A stretch of 64,000 bases of DNA from Sclerurus mexicanus (lineage: Eukaryota > Chordata > Aves > Passeriformes > Furnariidae). The position numbers and the translations under genes were made by a program. This document shows positions 12,407 through 23,618 of the stretch, one piece after another. The stretch's first letter is position 1, and every line of letters begins with the position of its first letter. The stretch covers positions 646,166 through 710,165 of the forward strand of contig VWZF01007075.1 in assembly GCA_013396755.1 (NCBI GenBank). The letters run 5' to 3'. The notes beneath the pieces were generated by a model. It had not been told where the DNA came from. It saw only the letters and a program-made list of their open reading frames with translations, and ran no database searches.

Positions 12407-12945
12407 GAGGTTAAGATGGCAAGTTGGATCCTGGGGTTTGTAAGGAGAAGCACTACCAGCAGGTCAGGGAGGGGCTCCTCCCCCTCTGTCCAGCCTTGGG
12501 AGACACATCTGCAAGGCTGTGCCCAGCTCTGGCCGCTCAGCACATCAGCAATTAGGAAATTCTGCAGAGCCGCCAAAGGGACTGCAGCATCTCTGGGAGC
12601 AGCAAAGGCTGAGGGAGCTGGGACTGTTCAGCCTCCAGAGGACACACTGAGAGGGGACCTCCCCATGTGTGGCAGTGCCTGCAGGGAGGGGGCAGAGCAT
12701 GGACCAGGCTCTGCTTGGGGGGCCCAGCCATGGCACAAGAGGAATGGGCAGGAACTGATGCCCAGCAAATGCCACCTGGACGGGAGGAAGAACTTCTTTT
12801 TTGTGCAGTGACCCAGTACTGAGAAGAGACTGGAGAGGGTGTGGAGTCTTCTCACTGGGGATATTACAGAGCCTTGTGGACACAATCCTGTGCCATGTGC
12901 TCTGGGACAGCCCTGCGGGAGCAGGTGGTGGGAACCGATTTTTAC
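12407..12945 (+). mobile_element. CR1 LINE, long ORF2 end plus 3' UTR
   Basis: It starts in the CR1 ORF2 C-terminal region (GGTCAGGGAGGGGCTCCTCC, then GCCCAGCTCTGGCC and AGGCTGAGGGAGCTGGGACT). It continues into the 3' UTR (GGAGGAAGAACTTCTTTTTTGTG, GTGTGGAGTCTTCTCACTGG). It is very close to the copy at 44640-45222 and the two form one subfamily marked by ATGTGTGGCAGTGCCTGCAG. The expected ATTCTGTG tail is missing: the sequence turns unrelated after about 12945. Reading frames are interrupted. Confidence 0.85.
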
Positions 12946-15900
12946 GGAGTTCTCCATATACTCTGCAAAGGAACCCTACCTGTTCATTGTCTGACACAGG
13001 AGCTGTAGACTTTATTTAAAATATTTTTCAGACCAGGGAATGAGCCTTTTTTACACAAAATAAAATGGGCTATATATGTCCAAAAGGCAGCTTGATATGT
13101 ACTCAAGGTACAATTGTGCCGGACATGTTGCTGAAACGATGCCCAGTTAGAATGAACATTCAAAACATCACACATGTAAGGGAAAAAAAGCTGGAATTTC
13201 CACCACATGCCACATTCCAGAGAGCGGGATTTTTTCTCCTTGATAAAGATCTGTAGAAAAGAGGAAGTTATAGGATCCCAACTCCTACAGATTTCAAGAG
13301 AGAATTAGGATTAAATGTTTTTTAAAAAAATGTGGGTTTTTTTCCGTGTGAATGAACACGGAAGAGGGAGGGGAAATGATGAAAAACAAGCTACTGATGG
13401 AGAGAGTAAAATTTTGCTTCTCTCTGTTCAGACGGAGAAGCAATACTTCAGGTAATTCTTACAGAAGCTTTCACTTCCAATCCATTACATCCTTGGGCAA
13501 GGAATGAAGGGGAGTTTGTCAGGAACTTGAAAGTTGGTGAATGAAAAATCTTTGTTCTGATACATCTTCAGCAGACTTTCCCTTGCTAGAAAACTACTTT
13601 TCTGTTTCTGTGACCCAGAGGCCGAAATGGTTATGCCCGAAAAAACTCTGGGTGGTTTAGTTTGCGTCAGTACCCAGAAGTGCACGAACTTGGACAAAGA
13701 AGAATTTTTCTTCTACAGAATGCAAAAAAAAGAGAACATATCTCTTATTCTCCTGATTTTCAAATGATCTATTTTGTGTTTGTGTACCTCTATGAAACTT
13801 CCTTCTCCGCTATGGAGATTTGGAATACCCTCTCCTGGGTGTATGCAAGGGAGGACGGACCGTGGCACTGTTTCAGTGTGGCTGACGTGGTTATTGTGCA
13901 CAGGGTTGTCTCTGTGGACTGGGACAGCTTTTCCGACAGAAATGATTCTGTAATTCCTGGCAAAACCTACTTGTTCTTCAGGTATAAAATTTTGTCAGAG
14001 TCATTCAGCCACATGGCTGTCCAGGGCACCAAATATCACCCTTGTTATCCTTGCTACTTGGGATCCTGATCTGGCTTTGTGTAAAAACTAAAGTCATTCT
14101 TGTCATGTAATATTTGTAAATTCATGTCGAGCAGGTGAAGAGTTGGATTGTTCACTGCATGGTAATGAGAACTGTAGGATATACTGGTGTACAAGTCTAA
14201 TTAACTTGCTTGATAAATGTGAAGAACTCTATGGGGACATAATTAAGAGAAAATAATTCCTCAGGAATGGTGGATTTAACAAAGCTTAGCACTCATCTGT
14301 GAAAAAATGAGCTCTCCAGCAACCACATAAATGGCACTGTGGAAAACTACAGAGCAATTACACTCAAGGAAGCGCCTGGACACATGCATAACCCTGAGTC
14401 ACCAAGTCACCTCTATAACCCAATTCTAATCCAGTTCTCTCTGGAAGAATGTTTCTCCACATTTTGATAAGTGTAGTCTTAAAGATTATCTGATATTTGA
14501 ACAAAAACCAAGGCTTTGTCTGTGTGTACTTACAGTGTTCCACAGCCGTGATATATTAACACACTACACAATTTTATTGAGATTTTCCATACAGATATAA
14601 TATAATATAGACCTTAGGCCCGGCCTTAAGGAGATCTGGCAAACTCCTTCCAGGCTCACTCAGCTCTTTAACACCAGATGGTTTCTCTCTTGTTTTTGTG
14701 CTCTTCCTCACTCTTGTTCATGTTTTCCTATTATCCTCCTTTTGATCAGCACCACTACTGTGTTCCTCATGTGATACTGGACCCAATGGCTTGTCACAGT
14801 CCACAGAGATGGGATCTACCCTGTTCCATTTGTCTAAAAACTATTACCTTATCATGGAAAGACGTCGGATTAGATGCCACTATCTCCTTTTGATAAAGCT
14901 CTTCTGCATTTTGGCCTATTTCCCTCTTTTAACCAGACCTTTAAATACTTCTGCTTACAAAACCTATTTCAAAGCTGGCATGAAGCTGAATTCAAGCTCC
15001 AGACACCGAATCCTCTTTTTTGCCCTTCCCTGTGAGGACCCTCTGATCATGATGGAGGTTTTGTCTCAAGAAGAGTGGGATATGCTTCCTCCTGAGCTGC
15101 AGGGCTTGCGATCAGGAAGGGAGATCCAACGTCTGAGAGCTTAAAAGAGCCTGCAGGATTTTTTGTCACATTGGGCAGCATGTATTGACCACGCCGAAAA
15201 AACCAGCCTAATAATTCCCACATATTATAACTTTAGTTGACGCCTGTTATGGTCACCCTACCCAAGGTCATTGTGTCCAATAGGCATTTTACAATGACTC
15301 ACTGCAGTTTTGCTCTTGCTTATGGGCTGTGGAGCAAACATTCTTCCTGCTGCAGCCATTCCATGCGATGCTCTTCCCAGCCTCAGAGGAAAACTGAGCT
15401 TTTTAGTAGGGAGACATAGGAGAAGCACAGAGCACTTACCAAGATAAAAATCACTGAAAAAGTAAATTAGATATTACTACAATTAACTGAGTAATGAAGT
15501 CCTTAGACAGACACAACAGTGAAAAACTTTGTCTGGTCTGGTTTGTCATTCTGTTATCAGTTCACAGAATTTGCAACTTCTGCTCAAGCTTCTACTGCTG
15601 CACATCCAGTGACAAGGCAGATCTTGCATAAAAAAGTCTCTTCTGTGGGATGAGATGTCTCAGTAGACTGAGGTTCTCTGTACCTTGATCTACAGCTCAA
15701 TGTCTCTGCACCCACCACGGCAGGCAGGAAGGAGGGAGGAAGCACAATGTGCCCTTCTGTTATGTCACGTGGAGAGATGTCAACACAATAGCCTTTCTTA
15801 GAGGGAACGTGCAGCTATCAGTGAGGGTGTGCAGATCAAGACCTGGAGGATGACTTCAAAGTAATTTTCCCTTTATTTTTTTTAAGTGCTTTAAATAGGC

Positions 15901-16210
15901 ATTAAATGCCAGAAATCATGAATCTGAAATTGGGTTTTTCTTCCCTGTCTTCCTGAAATCCCTGCTTAAGGGCTAAATAATATCAAATGCTCCTTAAATG
16001 CCTCTGGTTGGCAGAGGTTGAGTCCTCAGACAATGAATACTTTATCTATGGTATCACTATTATTTTCAACAAATAATTTCCTGGTTTAAGGGGAATTTCA
16101 TGAACAGAAGTAAGGTGAGAGATGGATCTTCAGGTGCAGCAGGGCCATATTCTGTGAAGAACTGGAAAGATTTCTTTCTCACAGCAGAGGGATAGGGCAG
16201 GCGTGGAATT
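12946..16210. other. Unique non-coding DNA
   Basis: AT-rich. The largest frames are about 135 residues (13662-14069, + strand, opening with TTG rather than ATG) and 117 residues (14791-15144, +). Neither shows a recognisable domain, and flanking splice signals are not convincing. There is no repeat of note. Confidence 0.5.
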
Positions 16211-16672
16211 ACAATCACAGAATCCTTGAGGTTGGAACAGCCCTCCCAGCCCATTGAGCCCACCGTGTGCCCATTCTCCATCTTCTACCCCAGCCCAGAG
16301 CACTGAGTTCAAGGAACCATCCTTTCTTGTACAACTCCAAGGCTGGGGACAGCACACCTCCCTGGGCCGTCCCTTCCAAGGCCTCACCACCCTTTCCAAG
16401 AAGAAATGCCATTCCTGTCTCACCTGCCCCTCCCCTGGCACAACAAGAGACCACTCCTTCTCCTCCTGTTCCTGTTCCCTGGGAGCAGAGCCAGAGCCCC
16501 CCCCAGCTCCCCACTCCTGTCAGGGAGTTGCAGAGCCAGAAGGTCCCTCTTGAGCCTCCTTTTCTCCAGGCTGAGCCCCCCAGCTCTCTCAGCTGTTCCT
16601 GCTGCTCCAGCCCCTTCCCTGCCCCTTTCCCTTCCCTGGACATATTCCGGCCCCTCAAATCCAGCCTTCCGC
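16211..16672 (-). mobile_element. CR1 LINE, ORF2 C-terminus plus 3' UTR
   Basis: Read on the - strand, the 5' part (about 16670 down to 16530) encodes the CR1 ORF2 C-terminal pattern G-L-S-L-E-K-R-R-L-K-R-D-L. The 3' UTR then runs to the tail complement at CACAGAATCCTTGAGGTTGG (16217). About 460 bp, 5'-truncated. It is the source of several long but meaningless frames on both strands. Confidence 0.85.
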
Positions 16673-17516
16673 AGGCTCTGCTTTTGTGAATATGATGTGC
16701 CGAGTCTCGGGGAAAAAGAAGTCCCGTCGGCAAATTTGTGATCCAGATATGACACATGGTGCTGAATCCAGAGGAGTTGACAAGGGAGTCAGAGGCAGTT
16801 ACAACTCCATTGTCTTCCTGAGGGAAAAAAGGTTAAGAGAAATGAGGAGTCAAAATTTCTCAAAATATTCTAAACATCAAAGGAAAGTGATTGTAGAGAA
16901 CATAAAGATATCTCATCATCCATATGAGACAGTGAGAACTCTCAATGCTCTGAAACCCAGCCAAATCCCTTCAGGAAGAGGAGACCAGGGCAGGGAAAGG
17001 CAGCTCTTCCATACAATTTGAAGCTTCATTTTTATTCATCAGCAGCAGGGAACCCATAAATATATCTGGCCATGAAAGATATCAGCACTCAGATCTGTCC
17101 TTTTGTCTCCAACTGTGTTTCTTTTCGTAAACCCGCAGAGAAAGCATGTGGGGGAAGTGCTCGGAATAGTGGGGATGGGGACACTACTTCTGGACTTTTT
17201 CCTCCCCTTTTAACAACAGTATTTCCAATTTTGCTATTAAAATCTTAATCTTTTATGAACACAGAAATGTCATGGAAAATTTCACTTGTCTTTTATGTAC
17301 AGCTGGAAGGCTGTGTTGGCCTGAAACAATTAATGCCCCTTTGCAGATTAATCGCTGGCCTGTTTGACTCCAGAATGAATTAGGATATTCCAGTATGCTG
17401 ATGTGTTCTTTGCCAAGCGGCAAGAAAGAGCTCGCAGGACTGCTTTTTACATGCTGCAGGTCATGGGTTGGCTTCTGTAAGGCATTAGCTGACGAGTGAT
17501 TTTCAGAAGGGCAATT
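16673..17516. other. Unique non-coding DNA
   Basis: No gene or repeat recognised. The 111-residue + frame at 16686-17021 starts inside CR1-flanking sequence and shows no domain. Confidence 0.5.
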
Positions 17517-17788
17517 CACAGAATCCCAGAATATACTGAGCTGGGAGGTTCGCAAAAACACCATCCATTCCAACCCTCAACCCTGGCACAGGCCCATCCC
17601 CAAGAGTCACCCCCTGTGCCCCAGAGCATCATCCAAACCCTCCTGGAGCTCTGGCAGCCTTGGGGCCGTGCCCACTGCCCTGGGGAGCCTGTTCAGTGCC
17701 CGACCACCCTCTGGGGGAAGAAACTTTTGCTGAGATCCCACCTAAGCCTGCCCTGACACAATTCCAGCCATTCCCTGGGTGCTGTCCC
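17517..17788 (-). mobile_element. CR1 LINE 3' UTR (GGACC-type subfamily)
   Basis: CACAGAATCCCAGAATATAC begins the tail complement. Then come CAGGCCCATCCCCAAGAGTC, GAGCATCATCCAAACCCTCC, GGGGAGCCTGTTCAGTGCCC and CTGACACAATTCCAGCCATTC in the exact order of the copies at 30068, 33535 and (inverted) 20811 and 36455. It is little diverged, so relatively young. Confidence 0.92.
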
Positions 17789-19261
17789 TTTTTCTCTCAC
17801 TGTAACTAAAACCTCACTTCTCCCTTGGGAAATCAGCAGAACAGGTCAGGGGGAGCATAGAGAGAAGAAAGACTGGTGCTGTGTCTTCTCTGTAAATGCC
17901 TGTTGAGGATTCTCAAACCTGCCTCAGACCCTGACTTCGGTGAGAATTCAGGTCCCTGGGGTGCATTGCTGAGAGCATTGCAGAGCCAAGATTAATTTGT
18001 AATGCTTTTCCTTTTCTTTAAAAAGCAGTGACTGAAATTTTTGTGGTAAAATAAACTTTTTTACCAGGATTCCTTTAACTTACTGCTTGTTTTCCCCCAA
18101 AACACAGCACATGCTCTCTTACAGTGGAGTCAGAATAAGTTGCTGTCTAAACAGTACTCGCTCTTCGGTACCATCATCTCTTGCTATTTCCCCCTCACAT
18201 TATGGGAACATCAGCATCTGCCTGTTCCTGTCCTAAGGACTAAGAGCAAACCAGGGATGATCTCCTGCTCAGAACAGCCCAACCAGTCTCAGCTAGGACC
18301 TCTTTGCTCCTAGAAGCCAAATGAACAAAAAGATGAACAACTGTTTTGACAGATGTCCAAGATTCTTCACACTCTGTATGCTGTCGTTGCCCCAGAGTGT
18401 CATTCCCCATTTCACACCTCGTGTAACTTGGAGAAAATGCAGCCTGGAAATATCTTTTGTCGTCACATCAGGGAAATACTTCATCTTGTTATCTGTGAGC
18501 TTGAATTGCCACGTGAGCACAGTTCAGGCTGTGATTCTGACTCAGGTTCCTCCCTGCTGAACAATTCTTTTTAATCTGTGCAAGGGCTGGAAAACTAAGA
18601 GAAGGCTGAAAACCTAAGACTCCTTTTATGTTTTTCCTGCTGTACACAAGATACACACAAAGAAGAAGGGGGCAGGAAGAAGGACCTTGCTGGAGCTATG
18701 AGGACACATCTTCCTCAGGTAGAAAGAACATGATGAAAACCCATCCACACTGCACCCACTGATACTGGAATGTGCTTCCCTGCCCTCTCGTCTGGAATTT
18801 AAAGGAGCCAAGCTCAGGGAGCTCTTCAGGCTCCTTCTAGAGATTCTGTTGTGATACCCCTTTGGGACAAACTTCAACCAGTCTCTCACTTGCAGAAATG
18901 CCCTTCCAGCTCATCCTTGTGGCAATTTTTTCCACTGAGAAGCAGTGCAAGGTGAGAGCTCCCAAGAGCGCAAGAAGTCTGTGCTGGGTAACAAAACACC
19001 TCATTTCTCTGTGCCCAGTGCCATGGCACATAGCTGCCCACCCCCTTCTCCCAGAAGGTTGTAGGGGAGAACTGGAATGGCGAGAGTGAGGAAAGTGATG
19101 GATAAAGGCGGTTTGCCAGAAGAATTAAAAGAAAATAATAAATTATAATGAAGAGAGAGAAATAAAAGCAAATGAAAACAATTTGTCACCACAACCCAAC
19201 AGATGTCCAGCCAGTACCTGAGCAGTGCCTTAAAGCAACTTCCCCCTTATTTTTAGTTCTG
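17789..19261. other. Unique non-coding DNA
   Basis: AT-rich between CR1 copies. No exon, RNA gene or repeat recognised. Confidence 0.5.
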
Positions 19262-19450
19262 AACAGACCTCACCATGCCAAGCGTTGTAACAGGCTGCGC
19301 AGGCCTGGTGGCCTCACCATCCCAGGAAGTATTGAAAAAAGACGTGGATGAAGCTCTTGAGGACATGGATCGATGGCAGTGCTGATTTGGTTGGTGGACT
19401 TGCTGATTTTTATGGTCTTATCCATCATTAAAGACTCTATTATTTCATAG
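19262..19450 (+). mobile_element. CR1 LINE 3' terminal fragment
   Basis: TAACAGGCTGCGCAGGCCTG, GAAGCTCTTGAGGACATGG and GGTTGGTGGACTTGCTG lead to AAAGACTCTATTATTTCA, a decayed CR1 tail on the + strand. It is related to the copies at 6961 and 8546. Confidence 0.75.
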
Positions 19451-19454
19451 GGTC

Positions 19455-19640
19455 TGGTACACTCCTGGGGCCACCTGTCCCACCTGTGTCACATCAACAA
19501 TGTCCTGGCAGTGCCATGTGAGGAGTAGAAATGCCCATGGCTGTGCCAGCAGGGACTGACCCATCCCAGTGTGGCCAGCGCTTCTTTAGCACAGCCCCAG
19601 TCACAGCCCGGGTCAGTTAAAGGGAGAAAAACAGCTCTGA
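19455..19640 (-). mobile_element. Inverted fragment of the 6-kb LTR-like repeat
   Basis: Its reverse complement aligns by eye with 5995-6150: CACACTGGGATGGG, CAGTCCCTGCTGGCACAGCC, CTCACATGGCACTGCCAGGAC and GACACAGGTGGGACAGG occur in the same order and spacing. Only the upstream part of the element is present; the CTCAACCCA...CCCATCCCACC part is absent. It directly abuts the end of a CR1 copy. Confidence 0.65.
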
Positions 19641-20810
19641 CCCAGGGCAGGCCAGCCTCCCACCTCCTCCAGAATCACGATAGCACTTTGGCCTTAGGCT
19701 CTGCCCATGTGCCAGATTGGAGCAACTTTTTCAGTTTTGGGCTCTGAGACCCAGCCTGGAGGGATCCACCCAGGCCCTCTCAATGCAACATCACTACATG
19801 GAATGATAATTTCAAGGAAAAATAAATTTGCTGAAATTGTTTTTTCAAAAGATTCTTTCAGGTTTTGTGTATCACAAGTTCTTACCTCTCACCCAGTGTG
19901 AGCCATCTTTGCATAATACTTTTGGGAGAATTTCTCTTACAGACACAGCCCTACAGCCTCTGCTGTCCAGCAAAGGTTAGTGGCAGGATATATTTTCTTT
20001 TCAAATTTTTCAAATTCTTCTGAAAATGCTATGAAAAAACTCCCTGAAATGCCACAGAATTACATCCAATTATTAGAAAGCAAGTCTTTGTCCAATGGAC
20101 AGTGCAGTGTCTAACTGACTACACGCACAGCCGGTACAGCAGGGCACTATACAGCACTATAGAAAAATAATAAAAAAACCCTGCATTATTCTGTCAGTTA
20201 TTATAGATACTAATGAGGACTTGTAGTTATAAACTGTAACGTGTTCTCTACTACCTGATGCATTAGTATGTTTTCTAATAAATCAATGCATTATGCAAGC
20301 AAAAACCTCAAATTGAATGGGAGAAAAAAGTGCATTATCATTGGCAGCATCTTCCAAAACCCTGCATTGCAGCTTTTATTATTTCTGCAAAAGAGAAAAA
20401 GGAAATCAATACATATTCCTTAGCAAGATTAGCACTTTTTCACCCTCTGCTATACTCTCCTGGAAAGCAAATAGAAGAAGGATGAGCAGCTGAGGGGGAA
20501 AAAGAAAAGAAGAAAGTTACAGGGAAGCCAAGAAGTGGAAATTCATTCTGCTCACCGTGCTTCTGAAAAAGAGCATTGAAAGCTGGCTCTGCTCTTCTCA
20601 CCCTGGTGCTGAGAAATGCTGAGATGCTTTTCCCAGCTGTTGAATACTTTGGGTTGAAAATGGAAAAGAAACCTTACAAATTTTCCAGAAGTAAAATTTC
20701 CTGATTTTAAGGGTGATTTAAGAGCTAAATCCAAAATTCATCCTGGGCTCAGCAACGCCGAGTGAACTTTTGGCGTCTTGCACTGTGGACCAAGAGCCAA
20801 AATTGGGTAA
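19641..20810. other. Unique non-coding DNA
   Basis: No gene recognised. AT-rich from about 19800 to 20720. Confidence 0.5.
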
Positions 20811-21052
20811 GTGCAGGCTTTGTTTGGATCTCAGTAAAATGTGCTTCCCCCAAAGGATGGTCGGGCACTGAACAGGCTCCCCAGGGCAGTGGGCACGGCC
20901 CCAAGGCTGCCAGAGCTCCAGGAGGGTTTGGATGATGCTCTGGAGCACAGGGGGTGACTCTTGGGGATGGGCCTGTGCAGGGCTGAGGGTTGGACCGGAT
21001 GGTCCTTGTGGGTCCTTCCAACTCAGCATATTCTGTACTTGTGGGATTCTGT
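20811..21052 (+). mobile_element. CR1 LINE 3' UTR (GGACC-type subfamily)
   Basis: GGATCTCAGTAAAATGTGC, GGGCACTGAACAGGCTCCCC, CTCCAGGAGGGTTTGGATG, GTGACTCTTGGGGATGGGCC and GGGATTCTGTGAAACC follow the standard order on the + strand. It is 5'-truncated to about 240 bp. Confidence 0.92.
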
Positions 21053-21440
21053 GAAACCTGGCAGTACCGTGGCAGCCAGGGGGAGCACCTGGAGATACAG
21101 GAGGGGCATTTCAGGTGACTTCTGAAAAATGCCACAGGAAAATTCCGGAGCAATTTTGCATGCTCTAAATGGATAAAGGGCTGCGTGGGAAGAAAAGGGA
21201 GGGAAAATAATGTCTCAAACTTCATGTGCAGGGAAGAATGGGCAGAATGTGCTCTGCCACGTCTTGTCCGTTATCCCCTGTACCACTGCAAACACACGTG
21301 AGTTAAAGTCACAGGTGACCTGCATGGAGAGGCAATCCAAACATGGGGAATAATAGTAAGGTTAAAGGGACGACAGAAACGTGAGTAGAAAACGAGTAAA
21401 GAAGGAATCATAACAAAGAAATTCATTGGGAATTATCCCA

Positions 21441-21525
21441 TAGAATCACAGGATATGCCCATTTGGAAGGACCCCCCAAGGATCATCAAGTCCAGCTCCT
21501 GGCATTGCACAGGTCCGTTCCTAGG
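21441..21525 (-). mobile_element. CR1 LINE 3'-end fragment
   Basis: ATAGAATCACAGGATATGCC, AAGGATCATCAAGTCCAGC and CATTGCACAGGTCCG are the reverse complement of the final ~85 bp of a CR1 3' UTR. Confidence 0.8.
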
Positions 21526-23201
21526 ACCCATGTGTTAGTTCGGGATAAAACTTAACTGTATTGAGGAAATGTGGCAGGACAGAAGGGTGGGATAAAGCCT
21601 GTGGAAAGAGCTGAAAGCACTAACTGACGAGCAGTCCACACAGGGGCACAGCACAGTACCATCTGCAGATTGTACAACACATCATTACCAGCTTCTCAAG
21701 TGCAGGTGCACACAAAGCCAAGATTTGCTGCTGGGGAAGCTCCCTTTTCCAAGCTGCGGGTCCTAGAAAGCATGGGAAGTGCAGAAGCAGAGCACTGAAG
21801 TGAAGTTTAAACAAACAATCCAGCAGAGCTTTGTCCGCAGCCAGTTGAGATGCTGCATAAGTGCTGTGCCATTCAGCTCTGCCTTCCCACTGAAACCACC
21901 CTTGGCTCACACTAAGTATCAAGTTACAGCGGTGAAACACGTGCTCTAATACAATTCCTCATTACAAGGCATCATTTACGGAGAGAAATGAAAAACTTCC
22001 ATGTTTTCCTTGCAGTCCCTCTCCCGTGAGCTTCCCCTCACTTGCTGTTCTGGAAGTGGCCTCACAGTAAACCCTTCTGTTGATAAACTGCATATTACAA
22101 GGAACTTTCATGTCCCTGGAACTGCTTTTCATGCAGTTCCCACTTACCTGAAAAAGGAAAAACAGTCAGAGAAAACTGAGGATACGTCATGAAAAATTTT
22201 CATTCCTGAGACCTTCCCAGTTACAGTCAGCAGGTAAGAAGGACTTCTAGGTAATCATTAATCCTATCCTAAACCTTCCTTCCACGTGGAAAATTAAGGT
22301 ACTCCAGGGCTTAGATCTGATTAGGAGTATTTAATAAGTATGAGTTTTATTTTTATATGAAACTCATTTATTCCTTTTCATAATGGAAAAATGTGTGTAT
22401 TGATATTGCTTCCAAAGGTGGAGCTCAAGGCTTAACACAGTCTTATTTGCTGATGCAGCAGAAAACATACTTCATTTGAGATCTGCATTGCTTAAGAGGA
22501 GCTTTTTTCTCTTCAGTGACTGTACAGAAGAATAGGCTCCTGACTATTAGACAGACTAATGTAGGAGTAAATTCGCTTGTAATTTTTGCTCCAGATCTGT
22601 GTAATTCCCCAGACCAACAAACCTTATTTGTTAAAGTCCTGACACTAGGATTCTGGCCTCCTTACACAAAACTAGCAGTAAAGTCCTTCAAAACCTCATT
22701 TTATACTAGTCTCCTATCAAAAGCGGCTTCGACGTGGCAGAAGAGTATTTTGAGATCCCAACAGGAGAAGGTGAAGGCAAACCTGGGCAAAACTCTGCTT
22801 TCAGCACTTTCCTTCAGTAAATCTTGCATAGCCAGAATGGAAGAGGCTGAGAAGGGATACACATCACTAAATATTAGCTATCTAAAAACCAGAGTAGATG
22901 TTCGCTCTCCAACCTCTTCCAGGTGTGATTCTGATTTATATAAAGGTCTGTTGTTATTTCTTGACTGAAGAAGGCACATCGGAACACCTGGGAATGTGGG
23001 TACATTATTCAAATTCCTAAAGTACAGAAGGATCAGCAAGATCCTCAACACTGTCCTTTCCTTCTGTAGTTTTATATGTTGGATTTTGTCTCAGTGCTAC
23101 CTTTCTATGGAAAACCTCCAGGAATGGAGGACTTAGAGACCCTATTTTTCATTTTAGGTTAATTTAGATCTTATTTAGGTCTTTCCAATGCATAAAAAGG
23201 T
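21526..23201. other. Unique non-coding DNA
   Basis: It includes a 150-residue + frame (22516-22968) that opens at GTG, not ATG. It has no recognised domain and no convincing splice context, so I do not call it a gene. No repeats are evident. Confidence 0.5.
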
Positions 23202-23618
23202 GCTTTTCACAAGGGCATGGAGGAATGGAGCAGCTCTGCTGGGAGGAAAAGCTGGGAGAATTGGGATTTGAGGTGACCTAATTGTGGCCTTGCAGGATCT
23301 GAAAGGAGCCTGAAGGAAAGTTGAAGAGAAATTATTTCCTAGGGCCTGGAGTGACAAGACAAAGGGAATGGCTTCCCACTGCCAGAGGGCAGAAATAGCT
23401 GGGATATTGGGAAGGAATTCTTCCCTGTGAGTGTGGGCAGGCCCTGGCACATGGTGCCCAGAGAAGCTGTGGCAGCCCCTGGATCCCTGGAAGAGGCCAA
23501 GGCCAGGTTGGACAGGGATTGGAGCAACCTGGGCTAGAGGAAAATGTCCCTGCCCATGGCAGGGGGTGCAACTGAATGATCTTTAACTTACGACACAAAT
23601 CACTCTGTGATTCTGTGT
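23202..23618 (+). mobile_element. CR1 LINE, short ORF2 end plus 3' UTR
   Basis: The left part (GGAGCAGCTCTGCTGGGAGG, AAGCTGGGAGAATTGGG) is the end of CR1 ORF2. The rest runs through GGCTTCCCACTGCCAGAGGG, CCCTGGATCCCTGGAAGAGG and CATGGCAGGGGGTGCAACTG to CACTCTGTGATTCTGTG. It is the same subfamily as the copies at 43400 and 61935. Confidence 0.92.

Noticed and set aside
22516..22968. 150-residue + open frame in unique DNA
   Set aside because: It opens at GTG, matches no family I know and has no convincing splice signals; within the range of chance frames in 64 kb.
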